From Planctomycetaceae bacterium (GTDB lineage: Bacteria; Planctomycetota; Planctomycetia; Pirellulales; Pirellulaceae), in the NCBI GenBank assembly GCA_022614795.1, contig JAKEHX010000120.1, positions 1-6,624 of the forward strand: 6,624 nucleotides of DNA, given 5' to 3'. The position numbers and the translations under genes are program-made. Below are positions 1-5,763 of the stretch, one piece after another. The notes beneath the pieces are model-generated. The model searched no databases, was not told where the DNA came from, and saw only the letters and a list, made by a program, of their open reading frames with translations. Within the stretch, counting starts at the first letter, position 1, and the number at the start of each line of letters is the position of its first letter.

Positions 1-274
1 GCGAGTGCGCCGCGATTCGGCGGCGTGCATCGCAGTTTGTCGAAAAATCAGCGGAAATTGTGCAGCTAGCAGACTCCGAAATCGATGCGTAAGCCGTGTC
101 GGCTTCCGCCTGTGCTTTCATTACCTCGTCTTCTTCGCGGTCTGCCCACTTCTCTTCTATTGTCCGTTTATCAAACGGGTCATAGTTAATAGCCATCCAG
201 TCGTTGATGTGGCAACGACAGCCAACGGAGACCAGCAGCGAAAGCAAGCACGCGGCCAAGAGGGGTTTGGGCAT
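1..274 (-). CDS. Partial short secreted protein or lipoprotein of unknown function (3' end beyond left edge)
   Basis: Reading the minus strand from an ATG at 274-272 gives 91 open codons with no stop before the window edge, so the gene is cut at its 3' end. The product begins MPKPLLAACLLSLLVSVGC: a short basic start, a hydrophobic stretch (residues 5-17) and then Cys19. This looks like a signal peptide, possibly a lipoprotein one, although Ser at -3 is not the ideal lipobox residue. After it comes a charged helical stretch (about residues 33-62, rich in E, D and K), with further cysteines at 21, 71 and 81. An upstream in-frame ATG at 340 would add 22 residues and bury the signal peptide, so I prefer 274. 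No clear Shine-Dalgarno is visible. The gene diverges from the membrane protein at 572. I do not recognise the family. The signal peptide and long open frame make it more convincing than the overlapping frames here. Confidence 0.55.
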   Translation of the reverse strand, partial: MPKPLLAACLLSLLVSVGCRCHINDWMAINYDPFDKRTIEEKWADREEDEVMKAQAEADTAYASISESASCTISADFSTNCDARRRIAAHS

Positions 275-334
275 CGGGGAGCAGTACAGGAAAATCCGGC
301 AGGAATCAACGTCGATTGACTCGTTTTGCAAGGT

Positions 335-352
335 AAACATTCCGAAATGTTT
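335..352. repeat. Perfect inverted repeat AAACATT-ccga-AATGTTT
   Basis: The arms AAACATT (335-341) and AATGTTT (346-352) are exact complements with a 4-base spacer. The repeat lies between two divergent genes, 61 bases upstream of the start of the leftward gene. The position and symmetry suit an operator or a small hairpin in that gene's leader. The sequence shows the symmetry; any function is inference. Confidence 0.45.
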
Positions 353-402
353 TGTGGAATAGGTTCGCGAGCGAATCCAAGCCAACGCGATTGGGCCGGG
401 TC

Positions 403-420
403 GAGGACGAGGACGAGGAC
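403..420. repeat. Tandem hexamer (GAGGAC)x3
   Basis: Three exact head-to-tail copies of GAGGAC lie in the divergent intergenic region. The array is short and could vary in copy number by slippage. No function is evident. Confidence 0.5.
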
Positions 421-480
421 GAACGGTTGCACCGACGAAAGGCAACTGATCGCCAGAATCGCTATCGGTCGAGTGGCCTT

Positions 481-509
481 TTGAGGCAGTTACAGAAAAA
501 CATTTCAAT
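481..509 (+). promoter_or_regulatory. Weak candidate promoter for the membrane protein gene
   Basis: TTGAGG (481-486) and TTCAAT (504-509) each match the sigma-70 consensus at 4 of 6 positions and are 17 bases apart. They lie 62 bases before the GTG start at 572, and the local sequence is more AT-rich than its surroundings. This is a weak pattern match only. Confidence 0.22.
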
Positions 510-571
510 GCGCCCGACTTCCTGCTACGCTACGCAAATCGCTGCGTGGGGTCGCTTCCCTCAGCTCCTTT

Positions 572-2056
572 GTGAGTCGATCCATGGGCCAGGCTATTCA
601 ATCGCGGCTCGATCCGGTTCGGCGTCGGCAGCAACAACTGCGGGCGATCTATCTCGCGGCATGGGGCCTGCTGGCCAGCAGCGCGATCCTGGTCGTGTGG
701 GCCGCGGGCCGGCTCGCGGGATGGGAGCTGACAACGACTTTGGCGGTGGGCATTGCGATTGCCGGCCCTGCCCTTGGCTACCTGGTCGGGCTGGCATGGC
801 GGCGCGATTGGCATGATGCAGCCGTGGCGATCGACGCGCACTATCGGCTCAAAGACCGGGCGGCGACGGCGCTGGAATTCTTGAAGAAGCCCAATTCCAC
901 GAGCGTTCACAAGCTGGCGGTCGCGGATGCGCTTTCGCACCTGGAGCGGGTCGATGCCCGCAACGTCGTTCCGCTTGCCGCGCCGCGCGTTCTGCCTTAT
1001 GCCGTGGGCGCGCTGGTGCTGGCGGTGGTGGCGCTGGTCCTGACGACGCGGCCGGCCAGCGTCAATGCCAGCACGCCCGCGCCGCTGGCCGTTGTGGTCC
1101 AGTCTGCGGAGCGGGCCGCGGAGGAGTTGGCGGACCTCGAGAAGTTCGCCATGGAAGAGAAGGACCCGGAAATCGAGAAGCTCGTGGCCGAGATGAAGCA
1201 GGCCCTGGACGAGCTGAAGCAGCCGGGGATCGATCTGCGCGAGGCGCTGGCCAAGCTGTCGCAGATGCAGTCGGCCCTCGAGCAGCAGCAGGCGAAGCAA
1301 AACGCCGGGCAGATGGATACGCAGCTTCAGGCCACGGGCGAGGCGCTGGCCCTTGCCGATCCGCTGGCGGAAGCGGGCAAAGCGCTCGCTGCCGCCCAAC
1401 TCGAGAAGGCGGCTGACGAACTGGAGAAGCTCGAAGCGCCGCAGCTTGACCGGCAGACAGAGAAGGCCATCCAGGAGAAGCTCGACGCCCTGGCCAAGCA
1501 GATGAAGGACTCGGGATCGAATTCGCTCAGCCAGGCCGTCGGCGATATTTCGCAGGGCCTGGGAGGCGACGGCACGCGGTTCAAGGACGGCGCGAAGCGT
1601 CTGGCCGGCGAAGCCCGCCGCCAAGGCAAGCGGAAGAAGCTGAATGACCTGCTCGTCAAGCAGTGCAATTGCCTGGGCGAATGCAAGGGCGAGTGCGAAT
1701 GCGAGGGGAAGGGCAACGGCATAGGCAAGGGCGGCAAGAAGTGGGGCCTGGGGGCCAGCGGCAACGAGGCCGGCGAGAAAACGCCGCAGCTGGGCGGGAA
1801 GTACGAGAGCCGGCTGACCGGCCGGCAGACGGACGAGGGGGAGATCGAGGTTGAAACGACGCACTCGCCGGAAGGCAAGCAAGAGGCCCAGCGCGAGTAC
1901 CGCGAGACATACGACAAGTATCAAAAGATCTCCGAAGCGGTCCTGGAGAGCGAGCCGATCCCGCTCGGCCACCGCCAGACGATCCGCCGCTACTTCGAAA
2001 CGATCCGTCCCACCCAGGGCGAGACCGACGCAGTCCTTTCGCCGGCCCAGCCGTGA
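572..2056 (+). CDS. Membrane-anchored coiled-coil protein with Cys-cluster, planctomycete DUF4175-like
   Basis: A 494-residue protein of unknown function. Two hydrophobic segments (about residues 26-46 and 53-76) form an N-terminal hairpin, followed by a soluble stretch with 'AIDAHYRLKDRAATALEF' (residues 87-103). That stretch resembles the part of DUF4175-type proteins after their first membrane helices. A third membrane segment (about 141-158) leads into a long Ala/Glu/Leu/Lys/Gln-rich region (about 175-315) with coiled-coil character. Five cysteines follow (365, 367, 371, 375, 377), then a Gly/Lys-rich linker (379-410). The C-terminal block with 'EPIPLGHRQTIRRYFETIRP' (461-480) looks highly conserved; from memory such tails occur in planctomycete proteins encoded near MoxR/DUF58/VWA genes. 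None of those genes is visible here. The start may be GTG 572 or ATG 584 (loses four residues); neither has a clear Shine-Dalgarno. A structural or scaffold role at the membrane is likely; enzyme motifs are absent. Confidence 0.85.
   Translation: MSRSMGQAIQSRLDPVRRRQQQLRAIYLAAWGLLASSAILVVWAAGRLAGWELTTTLAVGIAIAGPALGYLVGLAWRRDWHDAAVAIDAHYRLKDRAATALEFLKKPNSTSVHKLAVADALSHLERVDARNVVPLAAPRVLPYAVGALVLAVVALVLTTRPASVNASTPAPLAVVVQSAERAAEELADLEKFAMEEKDPEIEKLVAEMKQALDELKQPGIDLREALAKLSQMQSALEQQQAKQNAGQMDTQLQATGEALALADPLAEAGKALAAAQLEKAADELEKLEAPQLDRQTEKAIQEKLDALAKQMKDSGSNSLSQAVGDISQGLGGDGTRFKDGAKRLAGEARRQGKRKKLNDLLVKQCNCLGECKGECECEGKGNGIGKGGKKWGLGASGNEAGEKTPQLGGKYESRLTGRQTDEGEIEVETTHSPEGKQEAQREYRETYDKYQKISEAVLESEPIPLGHRQTIRRYFETIRPTQGETDAVLSPAQP
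1664..1702 (+). other. Cysteine cluster C-x-C-x3-C-x3-C-x-C within the membrane protein
   Basis: Codons for residues 365-377 encode CNCLGECKGECEC, five cysteines in a near-symmetrical spacing, with glutamates between and after them. It sits between the coiled-coil region and a glycine/lysine-rich linker. A metal-binding knuckle or a set of disulfides is possible, depending on which side of the membrane it lies. The pattern is seen directly; the role is inference. Confidence 0.6.
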
Positions 2057-2073
2057 ATCGGCGGCAGCCGGAA

Positions 2074-2125
2074 TGTCGTCTTTCGCTCCGCGAAAGAACG
2101 CCCTTTCGCGGAGCGAAAGGCGACA
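2074..2125. repeat. Compound palindrome: two tandem hairpins that can also form one 23-bp stem (REP/BIME-like)
   Basis: Hairpin 1 (2080-2096) is CTTTCGC-TCC-GCGAAAG and hairpin 2 (2103-2119) is CTTTCGC-GGA-GCGAAAG; each has a perfect 7-bp stem and 3-base loop. The two units are exact reverse complements of each other over 17 bases, separated by 6 bases (2097-2102). Pairing extends outward through TGTCG (2074-2078) with CGACA (2121-2125), with one T:G pair at 2079/2120, giving a 23-bp stem overall. The element starts 17 bases after the membrane protein's stop and could also act as its terminator, though no T-run follows. I recall similar palindromes between genes in planctomycete genomes but cannot confirm the copy number here. 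Confidence 0.75.
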
Positions 2126-2153
2126 ATTGTGGTGCAGGCGTCCAGAAATCTGC

Positions 2154-2166
2154 CGCCCCAGGGGCG
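2154..2166. promoter_or_regulatory. Dyad CGCCCC-a-GGGGCG just upstream of the speA promoter
   Basis: Two perfect 6-base arms surround a single A at 2160, ending 8 bases before the candidate -35 box. With a 1-base centre it cannot form an RNA hairpin with full arms, so a DNA-binding site is the more natural reading. It may be chance in GC-rich DNA. Confidence 0.2.
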
Positions 2167-2174
2167 TTTGTCCC

Positions 2175-2201
2175 TTGTCGCCGCCGCACGATCCGTATAA
2201 T
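2175..2201 (+). promoter_or_regulatory. Candidate promoter for speA
   Basis: A perfect -10 hexamer TATAAT lies at 2196-2201, with TTGTCG (2175-2180, 4 of 6 to TTGACA) as the best -35. The spacing is 15 bases, which is short. Transcription would start near 2208, giving a leader of about 50 bases before the ATG at 2261. The -10 box stands out in otherwise GC-rich sequence, and its position fits speA being transcribed separately from the gene before it. Confidence 0.5.
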
Positions 2202-2260
2202 GGTGAGTTTTTGCGGACCAGATTCTCCAGCCCTCGCCCCTAGCCCCAACCCCTCCGCCG

Positions 2261-4177
2261 ATGCTCAAAGACGCCGTCGATCGCTGGACCATCTCGGACG
2301 CCAGCGAGCTCTACGATGTGCCGCGGTGGGGCAAGGGCTATTTCTCGGTCAGCAGCCAGGGGCACATGCTGGTCCATCCGACGAAGGACCCGAACCTGGC
2401 CATCGACATGAAGGACCTGATCGAGCGGCTTCAGCTCCGTGGCCTCGATCTGCCGATCCTGCTGCGGTTCAACGGCATCCTCAAGGACCGCCTCCGCGAG
2501 ATTCACGACGTCTTCGCCCAGGCGATCAAGGACCACGACTACAAGGGGCGCTACGCCTGCGTCTATCCGATCAAAGTCAACCAGCAGCGGCACGTCGTCG
2601 AGCAGGTCGTGCAATACGGCAAGCGCTACGGATTCGGCCTGGAAGCGGGGAGCAAGCCCGAGCTGCTCGCGGTCGTCGCCATGACCGACGCCGAAACGCC
2701 GATCATCTGCAACGGCTTCAAGGACGCCGAGTTCATCGAAATGGCCATGCTGGCCCAGAAGATCGGCCGCCGGGTGATTCCGGTCGTCGAGAAATACACC
2801 GAGCTGGCGATGATTCTCAAATACGCCGAGAAGGTCGGCGTCCGCCCGCAGATCGGCATGCGGATCAAGCTCGCCGCCCGCGGCAGCGGCCGCTGGCAAT
2901 CGTCCGGCGGATGGCGGAGCAAGTTCGGCCTGACCGTGGGCGAAATCCTGCAAGCCCTCGATGAGCTGAAGAGCCGCGACATGCTCGACTGCTTTAAGCT
3001 CTTGCACTTCCACCTGGGGAGCCAGATCACCAACATCCGCCACGTGAAGGGGGCGATGACCGAGGCGGCCCGGGCTTATGCGGACCTGGTGAAGCGCGGG
3101 GCGGGCCTGGAATATCTCGACGTCGGCGGCGGCCTGGGCGTGGATTACGACGGCTCGCAGACCAACTTCGAATCGAGCGTCAACTACACCCTTCAGGAAT
3201 ACGCCAACGACATCGTCCATCACCTCCAGTCGGTTTGCGACGAGGCGAGCGTCCCGCATCCGCACATCATCAGCGAGAGCGGCCGAGCGGTCGCCGCTTA
3301 TCACGCGGCCCTCGTGTTCGGCACGCTGGGCGTCGCCGGCCAGGGGAACGGCGACGAAGGGCTCGACATCCCGCCCGACAGCGAGCAGCCGCTGCACGAC
3401 CTGGTCGATACCTACAAAAACGTCACCGCTCGCAACGTCCTGGAGAGCTTTCACGACGCCCAGCAGGCGATGGACGTGGTGATGACGCTGTTCAGCACCG
3501 GTTATTTGGCTCTCGACCAGCGGGCCCTGGCCGAAAACCTCTTCTGGGCGATCTGCAAAAAGATCAAGCGGCTGGCCGAGCAGCTCGATTTCATGCCCGA
3601 GGAGCTGGAAGGGCTCGACACGCTCCTGTCGGACACCTACTTCTGCAACTTCTCGCTGTTCCAGTCGATGCCCGACAGCTGGGCCATCAAGCAGCTCTTC
3701 CCCGTGATGCCGATTCACCGGCTCGCCGAGCGGCCTACGCGGCACGCGGTGCTGGGCGACATTACCTGCGACAGCGACGGTAAAATCGACCAGTTCATCG
3801 ACCGCCGGGACGTAAAGCGCACGATCCGCCTGCACCCCTACAACGGCCAGCCGTATTACCTGGCGGCATTCCTGATCGGCGCTTATCAGGAAATCCTCGG
3901 CGACCTGCACAACCTGTTCGGCGATACGAACACGGTCCACGTCGATACGACCCCGACGGGCGAGGTCGTGCTGGAGGCGATCGTCAAGGGGGACACGGTC
4001 CGCGAGGTGCTCGACTACGTCGAATTCGAGCCGAGCGACCTGATCACGCGGCTACAGACGGCGGTCGAAAAGGCCGTGCGGGAGAATCGCCTCTCGCACC
4101 AGGAAGCGGGCCGGTTCCTCAAGTTCTACGAGGACGGACTGAACGGCTATACGTACCTGGAAGAGCCGGGGGATTAG
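2261..4177 (+). CDS. speA: Biosynthetic arginine decarboxylase SpeA
   Basis: PLP-dependent fold-III decarboxylase that converts L-arginine to agmatine and CO2 in the cytoplasm, the first step of the arginine route to polyamines. Its 638 residues match the family length (about 630-660), so it appears complete. 'YPIKVNQQ' (102-109) carries the probable PLP lysine, Lys105. 'HFHLGSQ' (249-255) and the glycine-rich 'DVGGGLGVDY' (287-296) fit the TIM-barrel cofactor site; 'ISESGRA' (337-343) follows. 'LGDITCDSDG' (498-507) holds Cys503, matching the active-site cysteine region of the C-terminal beta domain, and 'GAYQEILGDLHNLFG' (540-554) is a hallmark of the SpeA family. I see no truncation or frameshift. 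The ATG at 2261 has no Shine-Dalgarno; its leader is C-rich. It has its own likely promoter and is separated from both neighbours by about 200 bases, so no operon partner, such as agmatine ureohydrolase or deiminase, lies in this window. Confidence 0.97.
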   Translation: MLKDAVDRWTISDASELYDVPRWGKGYFSVSSQGHMLVHPTKDPNLAIDMKDLIERLQLRGLDLPILLRFNGILKDRLREIHDVFAQAIKDHDYKGRYACVYPIKVNQQRHVVEQVVQYGKRYGFGLEAGSKPELLAVVAMTDAETPIICNGFKDAEFIEMAMLAQKIGRRVIPVVEKYTELAMILKYAEKVGVRPQIGMRIKLAARGSGRWQSSGGWRSKFGLTVGEILQALDELKSRDMLDCFKLLHFHLGSQITNIRHVKGAMTEAARAYADLVKRGAGLEYLDVGGGLGVDYDGSQTNFESSVNYTLQEYANDIVHHLQSVCDEASVPHPHIISESGRAVAAYHAALVFGTLGVAGQGNGDEGLDIPPDSEQPLHDLVDTYKNVTARNVLESFHDAQQAMDVVMTLFSTGYLALDQRALAENLFWAICKKIKRLAEQLDFMPEELEGLDTLLSDTYFCNFSLFQSMPDSWAIKQLFPVMPIHRLAERPTRHAVLGDITCDSDGKIDQFIDRRDVKRTIRLHPYNGQPYYLAAFLIGAYQEILGDLHNLFGDTNTVHVDTTPTGEVVLEAIVKGDTVREVLDYVEFEPSDLITRLQTAVEKAVRENRLSHQEAGRFLKFYEDGLNGYTYLEEPGD

Positions 4178-4382
4178 GGGGCTATCGCCAACCCTTTCAG
4201 CCCTGGGGGCGGTGCACGAACCGGAGCGGCACGAGGATTGCCTCGCATGGGTTTACTGGCTAAATCCAAGTCATTTTGACACCGGTGTATCGTGTTATGC
4301 CGTATTTAGTGCCTTGAACTCACCCGCTTGGCGAGATATTCTACCACCTCCTTGAAATTGAGGCCGTGACCGGAAGGCACTG
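4178..4382. other. Intergenic region and composition boundary after speA
   Basis: These 205 bases hold no convincing gene. A 5-bp hairpin CGAGG-attg-CCTCG (4232-4245) lacks a T-run, so no clear terminator for speA is visible. A promoter candidate and palindrome follow at 4276-4301. GC content and codon use change across this gap, from GC-rich speA to a less GC-rich gene cluster. Confidence 0.5.
4276..4301 (+). promoter_or_regulatory. Candidate promoter with overlapping palindrome, upstream of the three-gene cluster
   Basis: A perfect -35 hexamer TTGACA lies at 4276-4281. The best -10 is TATGCC (4296-4301), preceded by TG at 4293-4294 as in an extended -10, but the spacing is only 14 bases. 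TATTTA at 4303-4308 is the alternative, at 21 bases. A perfect 10-bp palindrome ACACCGGTGT (4279-4288) overlaps the -35 box and would be well placed as a repressor site. The hexamer and palindrome are visible; the regulatory reading is inference. Confidence 0.35.
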
Positions 4383-5150
4383 ATGGGAAAGAAAAGGATG
4401 GCGAAAGAGGAAGGTGGACGTTGGGAGGTGGAGGGATTGCGCGCTACCGTATTTCTTGGAGGCGAGCCATTCGACGTGGCAAGTGCCGAGAATTGGTGGG
4501 AGTTGTTGAGCGGCAGTAAGCCCGACAAGCGCGTGTCGAGTCCCAGTCGATCTAGCTTGCAGGATTTGGGACCACTAGGAGATCGAGTTTTGGTGCTCAA
4601 CGTGACGCCACTGCGCATCGATTGGATCCTCCAGCCAAAACAGTCAAAGGAGTCTACTCCGTTCTCGCTCGGCGATATTGCGGCATTGCCTTTTTTTGTT
4701 GACTTTATCGACAAATGGATTAGCAAACATTGCCCGCCAGCCGTACGGCTTGCGCTTGGCGTAGAGTTGCATGTCATCGCGGACTCTGTGATTGGAGCCA
4801 ATAGGCTCTTCAGGAAATACGTCTCCGCGGTCAACATTCCTGATGAGGCTACGGATCTCGGGTTTTCCGTTAATCTCCCAACTCAAGAGAGTATCGCGGG
4901 ACGAGTTCAGCTAATTAACCGCTTGATGCAATGGAATGTGCTTCAGCTTGTGATGGGCCAAATCGAGTTTCAACTCGGCTCGAGCGTCGCAAGCACTTCG
5001 AATGAGAGTTTTCCTGTATTGAATTTGAGGCTCGACATTAATACGGACGCAGAAAACCGAAAACCGATAGGCCGGCGAGAACTTTGCAAGCTGTTGGAGC
5101 GCTTTGCGGAAATCGCCACTCGGATTTCTGCGAAGGGTGATTCTGTATGA
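4383..5150 (+). CDS. Conserved hypothetical protein, first gene of a three-gene cluster (gene A)
   Basis: A 255-residue soluble protein with no signal peptide or membrane segment. After a charged start, 'NVTPLRIDWIL' (73-83) and a hydrophobic stretch around 98-113 lead into 'RLALGVELHV' (122-131), 'NIPDEATDLGFSVNLP' (151-166), 'INRLMQW' (178-184) and 'LNLRLDINTD' (213-222), ending in a helical tail (230-252). From memory this order of blocks, especially INRL-x-W followed by an LDINT strand, matches a family of uncharacterised bacterial proteins; I cannot name a domain for it. No catalytic motif is evident. The ATG is supported by GGAAGG at 4372-4377, five bases upstream. Its TGA overlaps the next gene's ATG (ATGA, 5147-5150), which suggests translational coupling. 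GC content is well below speA's, hinting at acquisition by transfer. Confidence 0.82.
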   Translation: MGKKRMAKEEGGRWEVEGLRATVFLGGEPFDVASAENWWELLSGSKPDKRVSSPSRSSLQDLGPLGDRVLVLNVTPLRIDWILQPKQSKESTPFSLGDIAALPFFVDFIDKWISKHCPPAVRLALGVELHVIADSVIGANRLFRKYVSAVNIPDEATDLGFSVNLPTQESIAGRVQLINRLMQWNVLQLVMGQIEFQLGSSVASTSNESFPVLNLRLDINTDAENRKPIGRRELCKLLERFAEIATRISAKGDSV

Positions 5151-5758
5151 TCACGAAAGAAATCAACGCAGATGCATCGACAGAAGTTCGACTCAATGAC
5201 TCAACTGGAATCGACGGCCAGCGTGGGCTTTCTAAGATACCGTCGTCGGCTCGCACATCGGGAACAAGACATCCTGGAGCGAATGGCGCGTCAACGTCAG
5301 TTCCCGCCGAGCTTGACGAGCAGGTGGGAATTGAAGCTCAATGTGTCTTTCAAGCCCATCGTTCAATGCATTTTGAAGATGGACGTGAGAACGCTTTTCG
5401 TGACGCGATCGAAGGGCTGGTGCGGAGATATGGAACCACCGCCGTGAATGCGATTAGCAAACTCTTGCTGGTCGACAAGCCAATGGAGAGGGGAGTCGTA
5501 ACTACTGAAACCGCTGTTGAATGTCTGCGACTACTTGGTGAGATCGAGGACCGGCGTTCAGCGACGGAAAGGTTACTGCTCTTGGTGCGATGCCTAAACT
5601 CTCCGCATGCATCGTTTCGGGACGCCGCGGCGCTTGGATTGCTTGAGCTTGGCGACAACGAAGCGGTGAACTACTTAAGGAATGCGACTTCGAAGGAAAC
5701 GAATCCAATTGTCAAAAAGAACATTCTCGCCGTCGTAGATGAATTTGAAACAAAATAA
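5147..5758 (+). CDS. HEAT-repeat-like protein, second gene of the cluster (gene B); N-terminal frame doubtful
   Basis: The open frame encodes 203 residues. From 'MHFEDGRENAF' (residues 74-84) to the end it is helical, with repeat-like units: 'TAVECLRLLGEIED' (123-136), then 'SFRDAAALGLLELGDNEAVNYLRNA' (157-181) and 'PIVKKNILAVVDEFE' (187-201). These match the pattern of HEAT/PBS-lyase-type repeats, which usually mediate protein-protein contacts. Residues 17-73 are Ser/Gly/Thr/Pro-rich and look disordered. In that stretch base composition suggests coding in another frame (see 5172-5447), so the true N-terminus may differ through a one-base frameshift near 5371. The start overlaps gene A's stop (ATGA), and GAAGGG (5132-5137) could serve as its Shine-Dalgarno. 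The C-terminal half is secure as a gene; the start is not. No enzymatic motif is seen. Confidence 0.72.
   Translation: MITKEINADASTEVRLNDSTGIDGQRGLSKIPSSARTSGTRHPGANGASTSVPAELDEQVGIEAQCVFQAHRSMHFEDGRENAFRDAIEGLVRRYGTTAVNAISKLLLVDKPMERGVVTTETAVECLRLLGEIEDRRSATERLLLLVRCLNSPHASFRDAAALGLLELGDNEAVNYLRNATSKETNPIVKKNILAVVDEFETK
5172..5447 (+). other. Alternative frame with coding character: possible true N-terminus of gene B
   Basis: This frame runs from ATG 5172 (or ATG 5196) to a TGA at 5445-5447. Over the 49 codons 5196-5342 I count GC of 59%, 47% and 63% at codon positions 1, 2 and 3, the normal coding order. In the 203-residue frame the same bases would give the lowest GC at position 3. The peptide contains 'FLRYRRRLAHREQDILERMA' and 'PPSLTSRWELKLNVSFKPIV', which read like a helical domain followed by a folded segment. 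Inserting one T into the T4 run at 5371-5374 would change ATT TTG AAG into ATT TTT GAA and join this frame to 'FEDGRENAF' of gene B, giving a product of about 195 residues. It could also be a separate overlapping small gene, or chance. Confidence 0.4.
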
Positions 5759-5763
5759 GACTC

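Larger units (their letters stand above)
275..571. other. Divergent intergenic region
   Basis: About 300 bases separate the leftward signal-peptide gene from the rightward membrane protein gene. I see no convincing gene in it. It holds a perfect inverted repeat at 335-352, a small dyad TTCGC-ga-GCGAA at 364-375, three tandem GAGGAC units at 403-420, and a weak sigma-70-like promoter candidate at 481-509. Promoters for both flanking genes should lie here. Confidence 0.6.

Noticed and set aside
5..319. Plus-strand 104-codon frame at the left edge
   Set aside because: It is antisense to the minus-strand frame that has a proper signal peptide; its own product has no coherent domain.
403..420. 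GAGGAC repeats as a CRISPR or regulatory iteron array
   Set aside because: There are only three adjacent 6-base units with no spacers and no replication or Cas genes nearby; simple slippage explains it.
352..816. Plus-strand 154-codon frame overlapping the start of the membrane protein gene
   Set aside because: The overlapping frame from 572 carries clear membrane helices, and this one does not; it is a shadow.
530..1972. Long minus-strand open frame (480 codons) antisense to the membrane protein
   Set aside because: The product is a run of Leu/Arg/Gln/His-rich sequence that mirrors the GC-rich codons of the plus-strand gene; it shows no domain and no start signal.
2053..2964. Plus-strand frame (303 codons) running through the palindrome into speA
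   Set aside because: It begins inside the intergenic palindrome and its later part is an Arg/Pro-rich shadow of speA in another frame.
2240..3940. Long minus-strand open frame (566 codons) antisense to speA
   Set aside because: speA is unmistakable on the plus strand. The antisense frame is kept open by GC-rich third positions and its product has no recognisable motif.
4232..4245. Hairpin CGAGG-attg-CCTCG as a terminator for speA
   Set aside because: The stem is only 5 bp and no T-run follows; it may be chance.
4295..4837. Minus-strand 180-codon frame opposite gene A
   Set aside because: Ser/Arg/Pro-rich product antisense to a frame with coherent strand and helix blocks and a Shine-Dalgarno; it would also run through the promoter candidate.
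5366..5758. Gene B beginning at ATG 5366 (MHFEDG...)
   Set aside because: It is possible, but no Shine-Dalgarno precedes it and it would leave a 215-base gap after gene A in which coding-like sequence lies. It is kept only as a fallback start.
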